A stretch of 64,000 nt of DNA from Campylorhamphus procurvoides (GCA_013396655.1 WBMV01004771.1:1-64000); one strand, 5' to 3'. Shown: positions 1 to 11,012, counted from the stretch's first letter. Made by a program: numbers and translations. Notes: a model not told the origin generated them from the letters alone.

Positions 1-190
1 ACCATCCCCCTGTGCTGGGCTCTAGTGGAGACCCACCTTGAAGAAAGACACTGAGGATCTGGAGCATGTCCAGAGAAGGGAACGGAGCTGAAGTGGGGTC
101 TGGAGCACAAGTCTCATGAGGACTACTTGCAGGAATCCCATGGGTTAGGGCACTGGAAGATGGGGGGTTCTAAGAGAGATTGTTAATATT
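1..190 (+). repeat. CR1 LINE fragment, 3' region
   Basis: The stretch around 55-140 reads like the untranslated 3' part of avian CR1: a 'gagcatgtccagagaaggg' phrase, then 'ggtctggagcacaagtct' and 'atgaggac'. Both coding sense and tail direction are plus. It is a short separate piece, because the CR1 that follows starts again further 5' in the element. The edges are approximate. Confidence 0.6.
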
Positions 191-214
191 CAAGCTTCAC
201 TTCCTCCAGCCTCA

Positions 215-890
215 GGATCAGTGCATCCCTGTGAGTAAGAAATCAAGCAAAGGGACAGGAGACCTGCATGGATGAGCAAAGAGGTGCTGGCAAAAATCAA
301 AAGGAAGAAGGAAGTCTATGGAATGTGGGAAAAGGATTAGCCCACTTATGAGGAATATAGGAACATTGTCAGAGTTTGCAGGGCTGTGGAGAAAGGCTGT
401 GGTTCACTTTGAACTAAATCTGCATGGAATGTCAAGGACAAGAAGGGTTTCTTCAAGTAAAGTAGTAGCAAAAGGAAGACTAAGGAAAATGTGGGCTCTC
501 TGCTGAATGAGGAGGTTATTTGGTGGCAGAAGATACGGACAAGATAAAGTTACTGAATGCCCTCTTTGCTTTAGTCTTTACTGCTAAGGTTAGCCCTCTG
601 GATTCCCAGACTCTGAAGGCAAGAAAGTCTGGTGAAAGGAAGACTCCATTGGTCAAGGAGAATCAGGTTAGAGATCATTTAGGTAAACATGACACCCCCA
701 AATCGATGGGCTCCAATGGGATGCACTCAAGAGTACTGAGGGAGCTGAGATATTATTGCTATGCCACTCTCCACCATTTTGAAAGATCATGGAGAACAGG
801 GGAGGTACCTGAGGACTGGAGGAAAACCAGTGTCACTCCAGTATTTAAAAGGGGCAAAAAGGACCCAGGAAACTACAGGAGAGTCAGCTC
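215..890 (+). repeat. CR1 LINE, reverse transcriptase N-terminal part (degenerate)
   Basis: Translated pieces match the CR1 ORF2 segment between the endonuclease and the reverse transcriptase. They include a 'LLNALFALVFTAKVSP' type phrase near 545-595, then 'MHSRVLRELR', 'WRTGEVPEDWRKTSVTPVFK' and 'GKKDPGNYRR' at about 721-885. The frame is broken several times, so this is a dead copy. It is cut at about 890 by an LTR, and the same element resumes near 1375. Confidence 0.85.
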
Positions 891-1370
891 ATACCAGGTA
901 TCATCTTGTTTTCCTTCTGGCCAGGGCAGAGTTAATTTTTGCTATAGCTACAAGGGGGCATAGCCAGGATCTGGAGGTTATTCTATACCACCTCATATCA
1001 TTAGTGGAGACAGGAGAAAGGGACTCTCTTCTGGGGAGAAGGGGGTTCCTTCTAATCCAGTAAGTGTGGAGGAGGGTGATGGGGTAATGCTGATTCCAAA
1101 CCTGAGGGAATGGTTGGGGTGTTGTGGCTGTGGTGGGTTCAGGTCAGGCTCTGCACTGAACATTTTGTGTATGAATCACTCTCTCTCTTTTGTACATTTT
1201 TGTTATTAATATTGTTGCTGATGCTGTTTATTTTCTTGTCTCATTTCTGTTTCCAGTAAATTGTTCTTAGCTCAGCCTGTTGTGCCTCCAGTTCTCAACT
1301 CCAGCCCCCGGAGAGGAAAAGGGGAGGGGAAGAAAGAGACACTGTGGTTTGGAGAGTCTTAGTGGGAACA
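890..1370 (+). mobile_element. Solo LTR of an endogenous retrovirus inside CR1
   Basis: This block interrupts the CR1 reverse transcriptase. It has the look of a common passerine ERV LTR: a 'ggccagggcagagttaattt' start region, 'gggggcatagccaggat', a T-rich stretch at 1190-1260 ending in 'ccagtaaattgttcttagct', and a purine-rich end. No gag or pol is attached, so it is probably a solo LTR. I could not fix the exact ends. 'gagagtc' occurs on both sides (near 879 and 1356) but does not border clean TG..CA ends. Confidence 0.6.
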
Positions 1371-1374
1371 CTGT

Positions 1375-2500
1375 TTTGGGGAGTACCATTCCTAAACTAC
1401 AACACATCTCTCAGCATGTGGAGGAAAAGGAAGTTAGCAGGAGTAGTCAGCATAGATTCACCAAAAGAAAGTCATGCTTGACCAAGCTGATACCTTTCTA
1501 TGATGGTATGACTGGCTGGGTAGATGAGAGGAGAGCAGTGGATGTCACCTACCTTGGCTTCAGCAAGGTTTTTGACACTGTCTCCCATAAAATCCTGCTA
1601 GGTAAGCTCAGGAGGTGGGGGTTGGATGAGTGGACAGTGATGTGGATTGAGAACTAGCTGCATGGCAGAGCTCAGAGGATCATGATCAGCAGCATAGTCT
1701 AGCTGGAGGCCTGTAGCCAGCAGTGTCCCTGGGGGGTTAGTGTTGAGTCCAGGGACAGAACTTGTGGTCAGCATGTTTGCTGATGGCACAACCCTGGGGC
1801 AGGTGCCTGATAAATCAGCAGGTTGGGCTGCCAGAGGCCTGGACAGACTGGGGAGTTGGGGCAAAGTGGAACCTAATGGAGTTAAACAAAGGCAAATGTA
1901 GAGTCCTGCACCTCAAGAGGAATGACTCCATGTGAAGGCTGATCTGCTGGAGAGCAGCTCTGCAGGGAAGGATGTGGAGGTCATGGTGGACAACAAGTTC
2001 ACAACAAGGCCACATCTGGAGTGCTGTGTCCAATTCTGGACTTTCCAGCTCAAGAAAGAGAAGAAGCTACTGGAAAATGAAGTATGATGGAGGGCTGTGA
2101 AGATGATGAGGGGATTGGAGCATCTCTCATGGGAAAGGCTGAGGGAGCTGGGCCTATTTAGCCTAGAGAGGGGATCTGATCAATGTGTACAAATATCTGA
2201 AGGGTGGGTGTCAAGGGGACTCTTTCTAGTGGTGCCCAGTGGCAGGACACAGGGCAACAGTCACAAACTGAAACACAGGAAGTTCCACGTGAATATGAGG
2301 GAAAACTGCTTTACTTTGAGGGTGCCAGAGCCCTGAAACAGGCTGCCCAGGGGGGCTGTGGAGTTGCTTACTTTGGAGAAATTCCAAAATTGCCTTGACA
2401 CCATGCTGTGCAACCTGCTGTAGGTGAACCTGCTTTAGCTGGGGGTTGGACTAGACAATCCCTTCTAACCCCAACAATTCTGGGATTTTGTGATTACTGC
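1375..2500 (+). repeat. CR1 LINE, reverse transcriptase C-terminal part and 3' tail
   Basis: This is the continuation of the interrupted CR1. Codons at about 1400-1657 read 'SRSSQHRFTKRKSCLTKLI' and then 'YLGFSKVFDTVSHKILLGKL', which is the CR1 RT block containing the 'KAFDTVSH' motif. From 1660 the sequence is CR1 3' untranslated region, ending near 2495 in the typical 'tggactagacaatcccttc' and 'ttctgggattttgtgatt' tail. Stops and shifts make it non-functional. Confidence 0.85.
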
Positions 2501-4920
2501 TGAATTCATGGCTTGTCAGAAATGAGAGAGGGTGCACTTGTGTGTGTGCCAAGGTAGGTCTGTTCATGCTCAGCTTTGGGTGGCTTCCACTTCCCACAGT
2601 GGAGAAGCCTGAAGGGAACAACTCAGAGAAGCAATTAGTACTTTTACCCTGCTCTCCAGGCCTGCCCAACACCCAGGAGAAATGGAGGGACCTCCCTGAG
2701 GTTGGTGGTCATGTCTCAGTTTTGTTCCTTGCTCTGCACAAGCCCAAATGATGCAGCAAATGCCAAATCAGCTGTGAGGTTTGCAGTTGCTGAGGGGCTT
2801 GTTGAAGTGCCTCGTGACAGAGTGTTCCAAAAGCCCCAGTGAACAGTGTCACACGTCTACAGGTACAGGCAGCATGGGAGGGTGACAGTGCCTTTCTTTG
2901 GCAAGGAAAGCACCCAGCCACAGTGTTGGTGGTGCAACAACAGGCTGCCAGGGAAGGTAAAGGCCAGCACTTTGTGAAACTTTGTGACTCCTGAGAACCA
3001 ACGAGACTGTCTCTTAGCACAGAGTGAGGAGAGCCAGCCTGTCCACCAGTCTTGTTCTCAGCTGCCCTGTGCTGGCACCTCTTTGAGGTAGTCCTCAAGT
3101 CCTTCCTGGTGGCACTTTCCTTTCCTCCCCGCCCATGTCTCTGTTGCTTGAGGATGTCTCCGCTGGGAGCTGTTTCAGTGTCCTTACATGCCCTCCCTGT
3201 CAGTGCTCCCAGACTCCCATCCCACCCACTGGGTGCTCAGCTCTGCCCTGCAGAAACCTCCTGGCAGCAGGACACTGCCCAGGGGCAGAGGTGTGTAAAG
3301 GGCTGAGAAGCGGCTCAGACAAGTCCTACTGAGAACTGCAGTCTCAGTGCCTTCTCCAGAGAACCAACCCACACAATCCCTGCTTGGAAGGACAGCTCTG
3401 GGCACCCCTGGCTACACACCCAGCCTCACATCCTGCCAGGTTAAGGTGCCGTTCTCTCTGCCCCCTTTGATCTCCCTGGAGATGTTGCAGGGGTTCCAGG
3501 GCTGACAGTTCCTGAAAGGCAGCAGAATTACCCTTGGAGTATCATCCTTTATCTGACTGAAGTAATCACCAATCGTTCCTCTGTAAAGGGCAGAGAGAGA
3601 CTTATTCCAAAAGCTTGGTTTGTCCTACCAAACTGTGGATGTCTTTGAGAGGTGCAAATGTTTCCCTCTGGACAGTGATATTCTTGACCCATAACAAAAA
3701 GAAGACATACAGGCAGTGACAGGGAAGTGTTGATTGAATCCTATGCAGGGCCCAGATTCAGCTAAAGCAATTCAGAAATCTTATCTGCAGCTGGAAGCCC
3801 TTGGGATGAAGCAGGTTCACTTTCCCCCATGCACCTTACAGATTCACAGTGTTGATGCATGTCAAAACTAGCCACAACTTCCAGCCATGCCAGCCCAGGA
3901 CCCCTCCTGTGCTGTGCTGCTCTAGGCCAGTGTACTCTAGTCCAGTATGGCCCAGTACCACTCAATACAGCCCTGCCTGGCTGCTGGAGCGCAGCCTGGT
4001 GCCTCAGGATCTGGAGGCTTTTTCCAGGCTGAAGGATGAAGCTGCTACTTTTCCGCTTGCAGGTGTAACTTGGAACACACTGAGCACCGTTCCAGAGCTG
4101 CACACACAGACACATGCACACAGAGGACACTAACATAGCCAGGCACACACACTGACACACATGAGGCACTGCCATTCATAGTGCCCACATACAGTACACA
4201 TGTAAAACACAGACAGTCACATCCCCTCCTTGCCTTGGGCTGGCAGAGAGACGAGGTCACTGGTGCAGGCAGATACACAACACTCTGGTCACAAGCACAT
4301 GGGTTCCCGGGGTGCTAACAAAACCCACTGTCTGGCCCTGGTGCCCCATCCCAGATCCCAGCTCTCTAATCCACGCCATGGGTCCCCAACTCACTGACTA
4401 GTCCATCTTGGTTCTTCCTGCAAACATACAGCACTCACACATTTGTCCCACAAACACCCCACATTTGCACAACTCTGCAGGTGCCAGCAGAGCCCTTCTG
4501 TTCAACTGATACCTCAGCCCAGACCTGGGGTTTCCCAAGTCACCAGCTGGTCTAGCTTGAAGTTTTCTGGTGTATGCACATGCACCACCCATGCACAACC
4601 AAGTTTGGGGAAGACAGAGACACTCACAGAGCTTCTCACTCACCTCACTCATGCCAGACTGCCCAGTAGGTGGTTTTCAGGACACACACCGTTCTCCCTC
4701 TAGTGCCAGATGGCCACCACTCCCACCTGCTCCACTAGCTACACTGGGACCCATGCCAGTGACTGGCAACACAAACCAGGGATGCCTACATCCCCTGGTT
4801 GACTCCAGTAGCTAACACTCAGCCAACTCACACCAGCCCCCCCAAAGCTGGTGCTTTGTCCTTTCAGTTGACATATACACAGGACAGGGAGGTGACACAG
4901 AGAAATCATTAAGAAAACAT
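2501..4920. other. Intergenic stretch without a recognised gene
   Basis: No exon or domain is recognisable on either strand. The open frames here are short and of random character. A CA-rich zone at about 4075-4210 is a degenerate microsatellite. I looked on the minus strand for a continuation of the RIMBP3-like gene (fibronectin or further SH3 segments) and saw none. Confidence 0.6.
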
Positions 4921-4924
4921 TTAA
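4919..4924 (-). terminator. Candidate poly(A) signal ATTAAA overlapping the RIMBP3-like stop
   Basis: On the minus strand the last codons read TAT TAA ATG, so an ATTAAA hexamer overlaps the stop codon. If used, the 3' UTR would be almost absent. It may be chance. Confidence 0.3.
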
Positions 4925-6903
4925 TAGGAAGATATAAGAAGACAGGACATCATCTCCATCCTGTAATCAGTGTCTGGAGAGATCGTGGTGCCATCAGGTT
5001 GTCCATCATTTGGAACTTCTTCAACAAGGTTGGAGGGGACAAATCCTCTTGTACCATCATCCAGCTCTCCCACATACCAACCATCTTCATCCATGTCTCC
5101 AAAGACGTAAACATATTGTCCAGCAATGAGAGAAAGCTCTAATTCAGGCCACTCATTTGGACCGTCAAAAGGATCATAGCTGTATTGAGCTATGAATGCT
5201 CGAAGCTCTGCTGGTTGCTTTCTCATAGCCTCCAGGAGGATGGACTCCTTGTCTGCTTCCAGGTTAGTCTGGTGCAGCCTGGAAATGATACAGTTGGATC
5301 TTTGTCTTTCCAGCCATTCCAATCCCTGAAGCAGCTGCTGGCTGTGTTTGTTTACCTTCTCATACTGATCACTCAGTTCAGTCATCTGGGCTTGAATCTG
5401 TTGCAGGGTTGCTTTTGGCTCCATATGTACATCTGCCTGAGTCCTCCACAAAAACTTGCCTTCTTTGACTTCCATCTGGAGTGCCGACTTTGGTTCATTA
5501 TGTTCCTTCTCCACTTCATGACTCCTTTCTGCCATTTCTCTCGCAGCTTTCAGCTCACACTCTGCCTCTTCCAGATGGGTTGGCAGAGAGACATTCCTAT
5601 GGATGGCAGAATCTTGCTCCTCTGCCATTTGCCTTTTCAGGTCAGCATTTTCAGCTTGAACCTGTTCTGTCAAACCCAGCTGCCCATGGAGGTGAGTGTT
5701 TTTTCCAGCCAAGCAGGTATTTTCGTTTGTTGTGGCTGTGAGTAGCACCTGGAACTCCCCACAACATAGGCTGTGGGTGCTCATATAAGAAGAGGACCCC
5801 CCTACATGTGCAGCCACGTGGACCTGAAGTTCCTCAGCCACCTTCTGTGAGAAACCGTGCAGCTTGTCATGTGGCAGCTTGGCTCCAGCAGGCTCTCCCA
5901 TTTCTTCATCCCACTGGTGAGGAAATCCTGCCATGTGCAGTTTATCAGGGATGGGCAGTGGCACCGGAGTACTGCTCAGGCCATGAAGGCTTGCCTGCAG
6001 TTGCATGGATTTCTCTTCCAGCTGCAAGGCGAGGGCAGATAGTTGAGCACTTTTCTTCTGCAGCATCTCTGCCTCCTTGCACGATTCTGGAGAGCCTTCC
6101 TTTTTCAGAAGGTGGCTCTCCATCTTAAGGGCACTCTGTTTCCAGTCCAGGTCTTCTAGAAGACTCTGCAGGTGGGTGTGCTGCTCCAGGAGCCACCTGC
6201 ACATGCTGCCAAGCACTACCACGCCTTCCCCCTCTGGGACCTGGAGCTGAGCACCTGCCACAGCCTGGCAAGTTGTTTGCTCCCCAGGACTGTGGTTTTC
6301 CATCCATCTTTCCTGTTGTGCTCTCCATGCCTGTGGCCTGTTTCTGCCAGAGTAGCAAGGGCTTTTCATCTCCTGATAACTGTGGCATCCAGGACGGCCT
6401 TTGAGCTGGGCTATGCCTGGGGAGGCAGGCAGCTCAGCCCTGAACTGCTGCAGCTTGGCTTTGATGGAGAGTGTCCTTTCTGCCTGCAGCTGGTTCTGGG
6501 GATGGCAGACACGGGTGGGTTCACAGCTGTCCATCTCCCAGCACTGTTCGCTTTGGGCCTTCCTGCCACTCCCGCTGGGCCTCATCTCCTCAGCCAGCTG
6601 CCTCTGCATGTCCCACATCTGGTGCACAGCAACAAGACACTCCTGCTGCACCAGCTCCTGCCCAGTGTGGAGCTCAGCCACCTCCCTGCGCAGCAGCTGG
6701 CATGTCTCTGCCACCCTCTGCAGCTGCCACACCTCCTGAGCCTGTTGCTCTTCCCGCTGGGATTGGGGCTGCTCTGCCAGTAGCTGCTGCTCCCTCTCTA
6801 GAGATGCTTCCAGCTCATGGAGTTCAGCAGTGGAGCAGCAACCATAGAACTGCTCTTTTTCTAACTCAACCTGTAGCTCCTGCCTCCTCACCTCCTTCTG
6901 CAT
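4921..6903 (-). CDS. RIMBP3: RIM-binding protein 3-like, coiled coil plus single SH3, one exon
   Basis: This is an uninterrupted 660-codon frame. Residues 1 to about 560 are rich in Glu, Gln, Leu and Lys, with long heptad-like stretches that indicate a coiled coil. An early 'MQRQLAEEM' matches the RIMBP3 N-terminal helix. Residues 572-634 are an SH3 domain with the family signature: 'YSYDPFDGPNEWPE', then 'FGDMDEDGWYVGELDDGTRGFVPSNLVEE'. In RIM-binding proteins this is the first of three SH3 domains and binds proline-rich partners. Mammalian RIMBP3 is intronless, male-germline specific and linked to the sperm manchette. It is much longer (about 1600 residues), with fibronectin repeats and two more SH3 domains; here the protein stops 26 residues after the first SH3. 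An in-frame TGA lies 8 codons upstream, so the first ATG is the only simple start, but an upstream exon cannot be excluded. Family assignment is firm. Choice of RIMBP3 over another member rests on the single exon and the N-terminus. Confidence 0.75.
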   Translation of the reverse strand: MQKEVRRQELQVELEKEQFYGCCSTAELHELEASLEREQQLLAEQPQSQREEQQAQEVWQLQRVAETCQLLRREVAELHTGQELVQQECLVAVHQMWDMQRQLAEEMRPSGSGRKAQSEQCWEMDSCEPTRVCHPQNQLQAERTLSIKAKLQQFRAELPASPGIAQLKGRPGCHSYQEMKSPCYSGRNRPQAWRAQQERWMENHSPGEQTTCQAVAGAQLQVPEGEGVVVLGSMCRWLLEQHTHLQSLLEDLDWKQSALKMESHLLKKEGSPESCKEAEMLQKKSAQLSALALQLEEKSMQLQASLHGLSSTPVPLPIPDKLHMAGFPHQWDEEMGEPAGAKLPHDKLHGFSQKVAEELQVHVAAHVGGSSSYMSTHSLCCGEFQVLLTATTNENTCLAGKNTHLHGQLGLTEQVQAENADLKRQMAEEQDSAIHRNVSLPTHLEEAECELKAAREMAERSHEVEKEHNEPKSALQMEVKEGKFLWRTQADVHMEPKATLQQIQAQMTELSDQYEKVNKHSQQLLQGLEWLERQRSNCIISRLHQTNLEADKESILLEAMRKQPAELRAFIAQYSYDPFDGPNEWPELELSLIAGQYVYVFGDMDEDGWYVGELDDGTRGFVPSNLVEEVPNDGQPDGTTISPDTDYRMEMMSCLLISSY

Positions 6904-7494
6904 GAGGCTGCCCGGGGCTTGCTCTCAGCCCTGGAGGGGCAAAGGGCAGCTGAGTGCCACAGGCCCCCGGCCCCCAACACCCCACATCATGGTGTCAGCC
7001 ACCAAATGCTGCTGCCAAAGGTCACCAACAGTTGTGTTTTCCCTGCTGCAGCCCCCCCAGCCCCACTGCAGCCACTGCCTTCCTCTGCCGGTGTGAAGTA
7101 TCAGCCAGGGTGGGTGAGTGTGGCCTTATAGGCAAGTTCTGATCACAAGCTCTTAGTGGAGAGGTGGGGTAGTACAGCCTGAGATGGAATGTTCTGGTGT
7201 TTAGCTCATAATGAAGGGGCCTTAGATGGTCCATCATGGCCCCTCTGCACACAAAGAAGGGGCACAGCATTTGGCATAAGATGATGTCAAAAGACAAAGT
7301 TATCTGCCAAGACATGCTCAAGAGAACCTGACAGACTTACCTGTTCTGTCCAAACGAGTTTGCTACTGGAAGAAACCAGATCCAACTGGTTGAAAGCAGC
7401 AAAATTGCAACAAAATTGTGCAAACTCACCTAATAACTATGCCATCACCACTAAGGGTGTAGCAAATAATGGCATCTGTGCTATCTCTGATACA
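6904..7494. other. Upstream region of the RIMBP3-like gene
   Basis: This is about 590 bases with no recognised repeat or exon. On the minus strand the bases just before the ATG are GC-rich, and a pyrimidine tract plus AG close to the start could act as a splice acceptor. I see no clear TATA box. The promoter should lie here if the gene is truly single-exon. Confidence 0.4.
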
Positions 7495-9640
7495 GAATAG
7501 GATGCCATTGACCTTCTTGGCCATTTGGGCACACACCAGTTCATGTTCAGCCACTGCCAACCAGCACCCCCAGGGCCTTCTCTACCAGGCAGTTTTCCAG
7601 CCACTCTGCCTTAAACCTGGAGCGCTCCATAGGGTTCTTATTACCCAAGGGAGAACCTGGCACCTTGCCTTATTTAACTTCATTTCTTTGGCTTCAGCCC
7701 GTCAATCCAGCCTGTCCGGATCTCTCTGCAGAGTCTTCCTGCCCCTCCAGCAGATCAACAATTCCGCCCAGCTCAGTGTCATCTGTGAACAGATTGAAGG
7801 TGTCCTGGATACCTTCATCCAGATCATCAATAAAAACCCTAAATAGGATTGGGCCCAAAACTGAGGCCTGGGGAACAACACTGGTGACCAGTCCCAGCTG
7901 GATGTAACTCCATTCATGACCACTCTCTTGGTTCCGCCATCCAGACATTTTTTACTCATCAAAGAGTACACCTGTACAAGCCATGAGCATCCAGTTTCTC
8001 CAGAAGAGCACGGTGGGAAACAGTGCCAAAAGCCTTACTAAGATTTAGTGGTACAACATGCACAACATTCACTAAGTGGGTCACCATGTCATAGAAGGAA
8101 ATCAGGTTAGTCAAGCAGGATCTGCCCTTTATAAACACACACTGGCTGGGTCTGACCCCCTGGTTGCCCTGTACCTGCCATGTGACAGCACTCCAGATGA
8201 TCTGCTGCATGACCTTCCCCAGCACTGAGGTCAGGCTAACTGGCCTGTAGTTCCCTGGATCTTTCTTCCAACTCTTCTTACAGGTGTGCCTCACATTTGC
8301 TGACTTCCAGTCACCTGGGATCTCCCTGGCTGACCGAGACTACTGGCAAATGATGTGAGAGTGGTTTGGTGTGCTCTTCTGTCACTCCCTCACCACACTT
8401 GGGTGGATCTTATCTAGCCTGTGGACTTGCACTGGTGTAAATGATATAGCAGGTCACTGAAAATTCCCTCCTGGATTGTAGGGTCTTCATTCTGCTCTCC
8501 ATCTCTATCTTCCAGCTCAGCCCCCCATCTCAAGAGACTGAGTGCCCTGAGTACAGGTGTTCTTCTTATGAAAGATTGAGGCAAAAAAGGCATTAAGCAC
8601 TTCAGCCTTTTCCTCAGTCTTTGTGGCAATGTTTCTCCTTGTATCCAATAAAGGATGGAGATTCTCCTTGGCTTTCCCTCTGTTGTTGATGTATCTACAG
8701 AAACACTTTTTATTATCTCTCATGGCAGTAGCAGATGAATTTCTAGCTGTGCTTTGATCTAACTTCCTCCCTGCACAACCTCATAATAGCCTTGTAGTTC
8801 TCCTGAGTTCCCTGCCCCTTTTCCAGATGAGATAAATGCCAAATTTCTCTGTTAAGCCAGGTCAGTCTCTTCCCTCCTGCTCATCTTTTGGCACATGGGG
8901 ACAGCCTGTTCCTGCGTCTTGAAGGTTTTCTTCTTGAAGAATGTCCAACCTTCCTGGACCTCCTTGCCCTTCAGGACTGCTTCCCAAGGGACTCTCTCTG
9001 CCAGTCTCCTAAGCAAGCCAAAATCTGCCCTCCAGAAGTCCAACGTGACAGTTCTGCTGACCCTCATCCTTATTTCTCCAAAAATCAAAAACTTTGTTGT
9101 TTCATCATCGCTGTGACCAAGAAGGCCTCAACTGTCACATCACCCACCAGTCCTTCTCTGCTCACAAACTGGCTGTCTCATCAGCTGTGTCAAGCAGGTC
9201 TTTTCCACATGCTCCAGGAAACTCCTAGACTGTTTCATCTCTGCTGTGTTGTATTTCCAGCAAACGTCTGGTAAGTTGAAGTCCCACACAAGAACAAGGG
9301 CCAGGGATCATGGGGCTTCTCCCAGCTGTTCATAGAATATTTCATCTGCCTCTTTTTCCTGGTTGGGTGGTCTATAACAAATTCCCACCAGTATATCTCC
9401 TCATCAGCCTTCCCACTGATCCTTGCCCATAAGCATTCAACCTTATTGTTACCATCATTACACACAGACAGGGTTACCCCAACACATTCCTTTCCTTTCC
9501 TGTGACTTCTGAAAAGTTTACAGCCACCCATTGCAGCACTCCATAACATGAGTTATCCCACCATGTCTTCGTGATAGCAACTGTGCCATGATTTTTCATC
9601 TGGACAATGGCTTCCAAAGTTCATTTTTTTTCCTGGTGGC
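7495..9640 (-). repeat. Long degenerate CR1 LINE, minus strand
   Basis: Read on the minus strand, this runs from the endonuclease/RT linker (about 9600 to 8300) through RT to the start of the 3' untranslated region. Near 8290-7960 the frame reads 'KKSWKKDPGNYRPVSLTSVLGKVMQQII' followed by 'LSKAFGTVSHRALLEKL'. At 7950-7700 it reads '[18 protein letters not shown]' and '[24 protein letters not shown]', which contains the RT palm region. In a typical CR1 the catalytic box is Y/FADD-like; here it has drifted. Frameshifts and stops are frequent. The normal CR1 3' tail is missing at the left end, where the element stops abruptly near 7495. Confidence 0.85.
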
Positions 9641-9659
9641 TGGTACAGTGCTGTGTGTT

Positions 9660-10271
9660 TTTTGATTCATGGTGAGAATAATGCTGATCAGACACTGAAG
9701 TTTTGGATTTTGCTCAGCTGTGCTCACTCCAAGTCAAGGACTTTTCAGTGTCTCATGCTCTGCCAGCAAGGAGCTACACAAGAACCTGTGTGGGGAGTAC
9801 AGCTGGGACAGGTGACCCAAATTGGCCAGAGGGATATTCCAAGTCATAAAATGCCATGCCAAATATATAAACTGCAGAAGCTGCTCGGGAGTGGTAGGTC
9901 ACTGCTCAAGGATGAGCTGGGCATGGGTCAGTGTGTGGTAAGCAACTGGGTATCTGGGCATCACTTATTCCTCTTGGGTTTATCCCTCTGTCTCCTTTTC
10001 ATTACTATTGCTAGTATTGGTTTTATTATTATTGGTGGGGGCTTTTTGGTTTTTGGGGTTTTTCAGGTTTTTTTGGGTTTTTTTGTTTGTTTTGGCATTT
10101 TGCAGGTGTTTTTTGGTTTTGGTGGTTTCTGTTTTTTTTTGATTGTCGAACTGTTCTTATCTCAGCTCATGAGTTTATCTTTTCTTTCTTATTCTCCCTC
10201 CTACCAAGGGCATGATAGAGGTGAGTGATGAGAGACTGTGTGGTACTTAGCAGCTGGGTTTAACCATGACA
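9660..10271 (+). mobile_element. Endogenous retrovirus LTR, probably solo
   Basis: This has passerine LTR character. There is 'ccaagtcaaggacttttcag' near 9729 and a 'ggccagagggatattccaag' block. A TATA-like 'atatataaact' lies near 9865. A long T/G-rich run at 10005-10140 leads into 'gaactgttcttatctcagct'. The right end is 'gtttaaccatgaca' at 10258-10271. It sits just beyond the 5' side of the minus-strand CR1. The left edge is uncertain by tens of bases and I found no convincing target duplication. The open frame through the T/G run is low-complexity sequence, not a gene. Confidence 0.65.
10005..10145 (+). repeat. T/G-rich low-complexity tract
   Basis: This tract is made of repeated 'ttttgg', 'gtttttt' and 'ttggtttt' units inside the LTR. 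Such tracts are a normal expanding part of this LTR type just before its R/U5 part. Confidence 0.7.
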
Positions 10272-10599
10272 GAGACTCAGTGTCACGACACAGACCCTTG
10301 CATGTGTCTAAGCCTGGGTCTGATAGATCAGCAAGCAGAGTAAGACTAGAGATGAATTCCCTTGCCGTGAGTTTTTACAGCCTTTAAGTATCAAGGACTG
10401 CAAATGACATGAGATTTATGAGCTAAAACCTGTTTTGAGTTACACTTGAAAACAACTTGGTAGCCAGTACATTTTAAGACCATCCTTTCCTCTCTCTGCG
10501 AAGAGGGACACCAAATGAGTACTGTCATAGCACATCCTGAAACAACTGACTACAGCTGTACTGACTGCATTCCCACACTCTGTTCCCCCACCAAACAGG
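10272..10599. other. Short unique stretch
   Basis: This lies between the LTR and the next CR1 piece. No coding feature or recognised repeat was seen. Confidence 0.5.
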
Positions 10600-11012
10600 A
10601 ATACAATCCCATAAATTGGATTCCACAGTTTTAAAAGGATGTGAAGGTCTTTGAACAGATTCAGAGGAGGGGAACCAAGCTGGTGAAGGGCTAGAAGGAA
10701 CATCCTGTGAGGAGTGGCTGAGAGTTCTGGGCTTGGCTCCTCTAGAAAAAAGGAGGCTGAGGGATCACTTTGTTGCTCTGCAGCTTTCTGAGGAGGGAAC
10801 ATGGAGAGGGAGGTGCTGAGGTTTTCTCCCTGGGATCCGGGGACAGGACACCTAGGAATGGTTCAAAGCTGCTCCAGAAGAGGTTCTGATTGGATGAAGA
10901 AGCATTTCTTTATTGAGAGAGTGGTCAAACCCTGGAACAGATTTCCTTGAGAGGTGGTCAATGCCCCAGGCCTGTCAGTGTTTAAGAGACATTTGGACTG
11001 TGGCCTTAGGAC
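10600..11012 (+). repeat. CR1 LINE 3' part, left of a solo LTR
   Basis: The sequence follows CR1 3' untranslated sequence: 'gattcagaggaggggaacca', 'gagtggctgagagttctggg', 'ggaggctgag', 'gattggatgaagaagcattt' and 'ggaacagatttcc'. It breaks at 11012, and the CR1 tail resumes at 11528 after the LTR. Confidence 0.8.
11007..11012. repeat. Target site duplication, left copy (TAGGAC)
   Basis: TAGGAC directly precedes the TG of the LTR and is repeated exactly at 11528-11533. Confidence 0.85.

Noticed and set aside
5185..6905. Plus-strand frames of 86-203 codons opposite the RIMBP3-like gene
   Set aside because: They are shadows of the GC-rich coding strand, and their peptides have no family signature. 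The minus frame has clear SH3 and coiled-coil features.
7694..8294. Minus-strand reverse transcriptase-like frames as a possible gene
   Set aside because: They are pieces of a degenerate CR1 with several shifts, not a functional gene.
9653..10228. 191-codon plus frame
   Set aside because: It runs through the LTR and its T/G low-complexity tract, giving a Phe/Leu/Gly-rich artefact.
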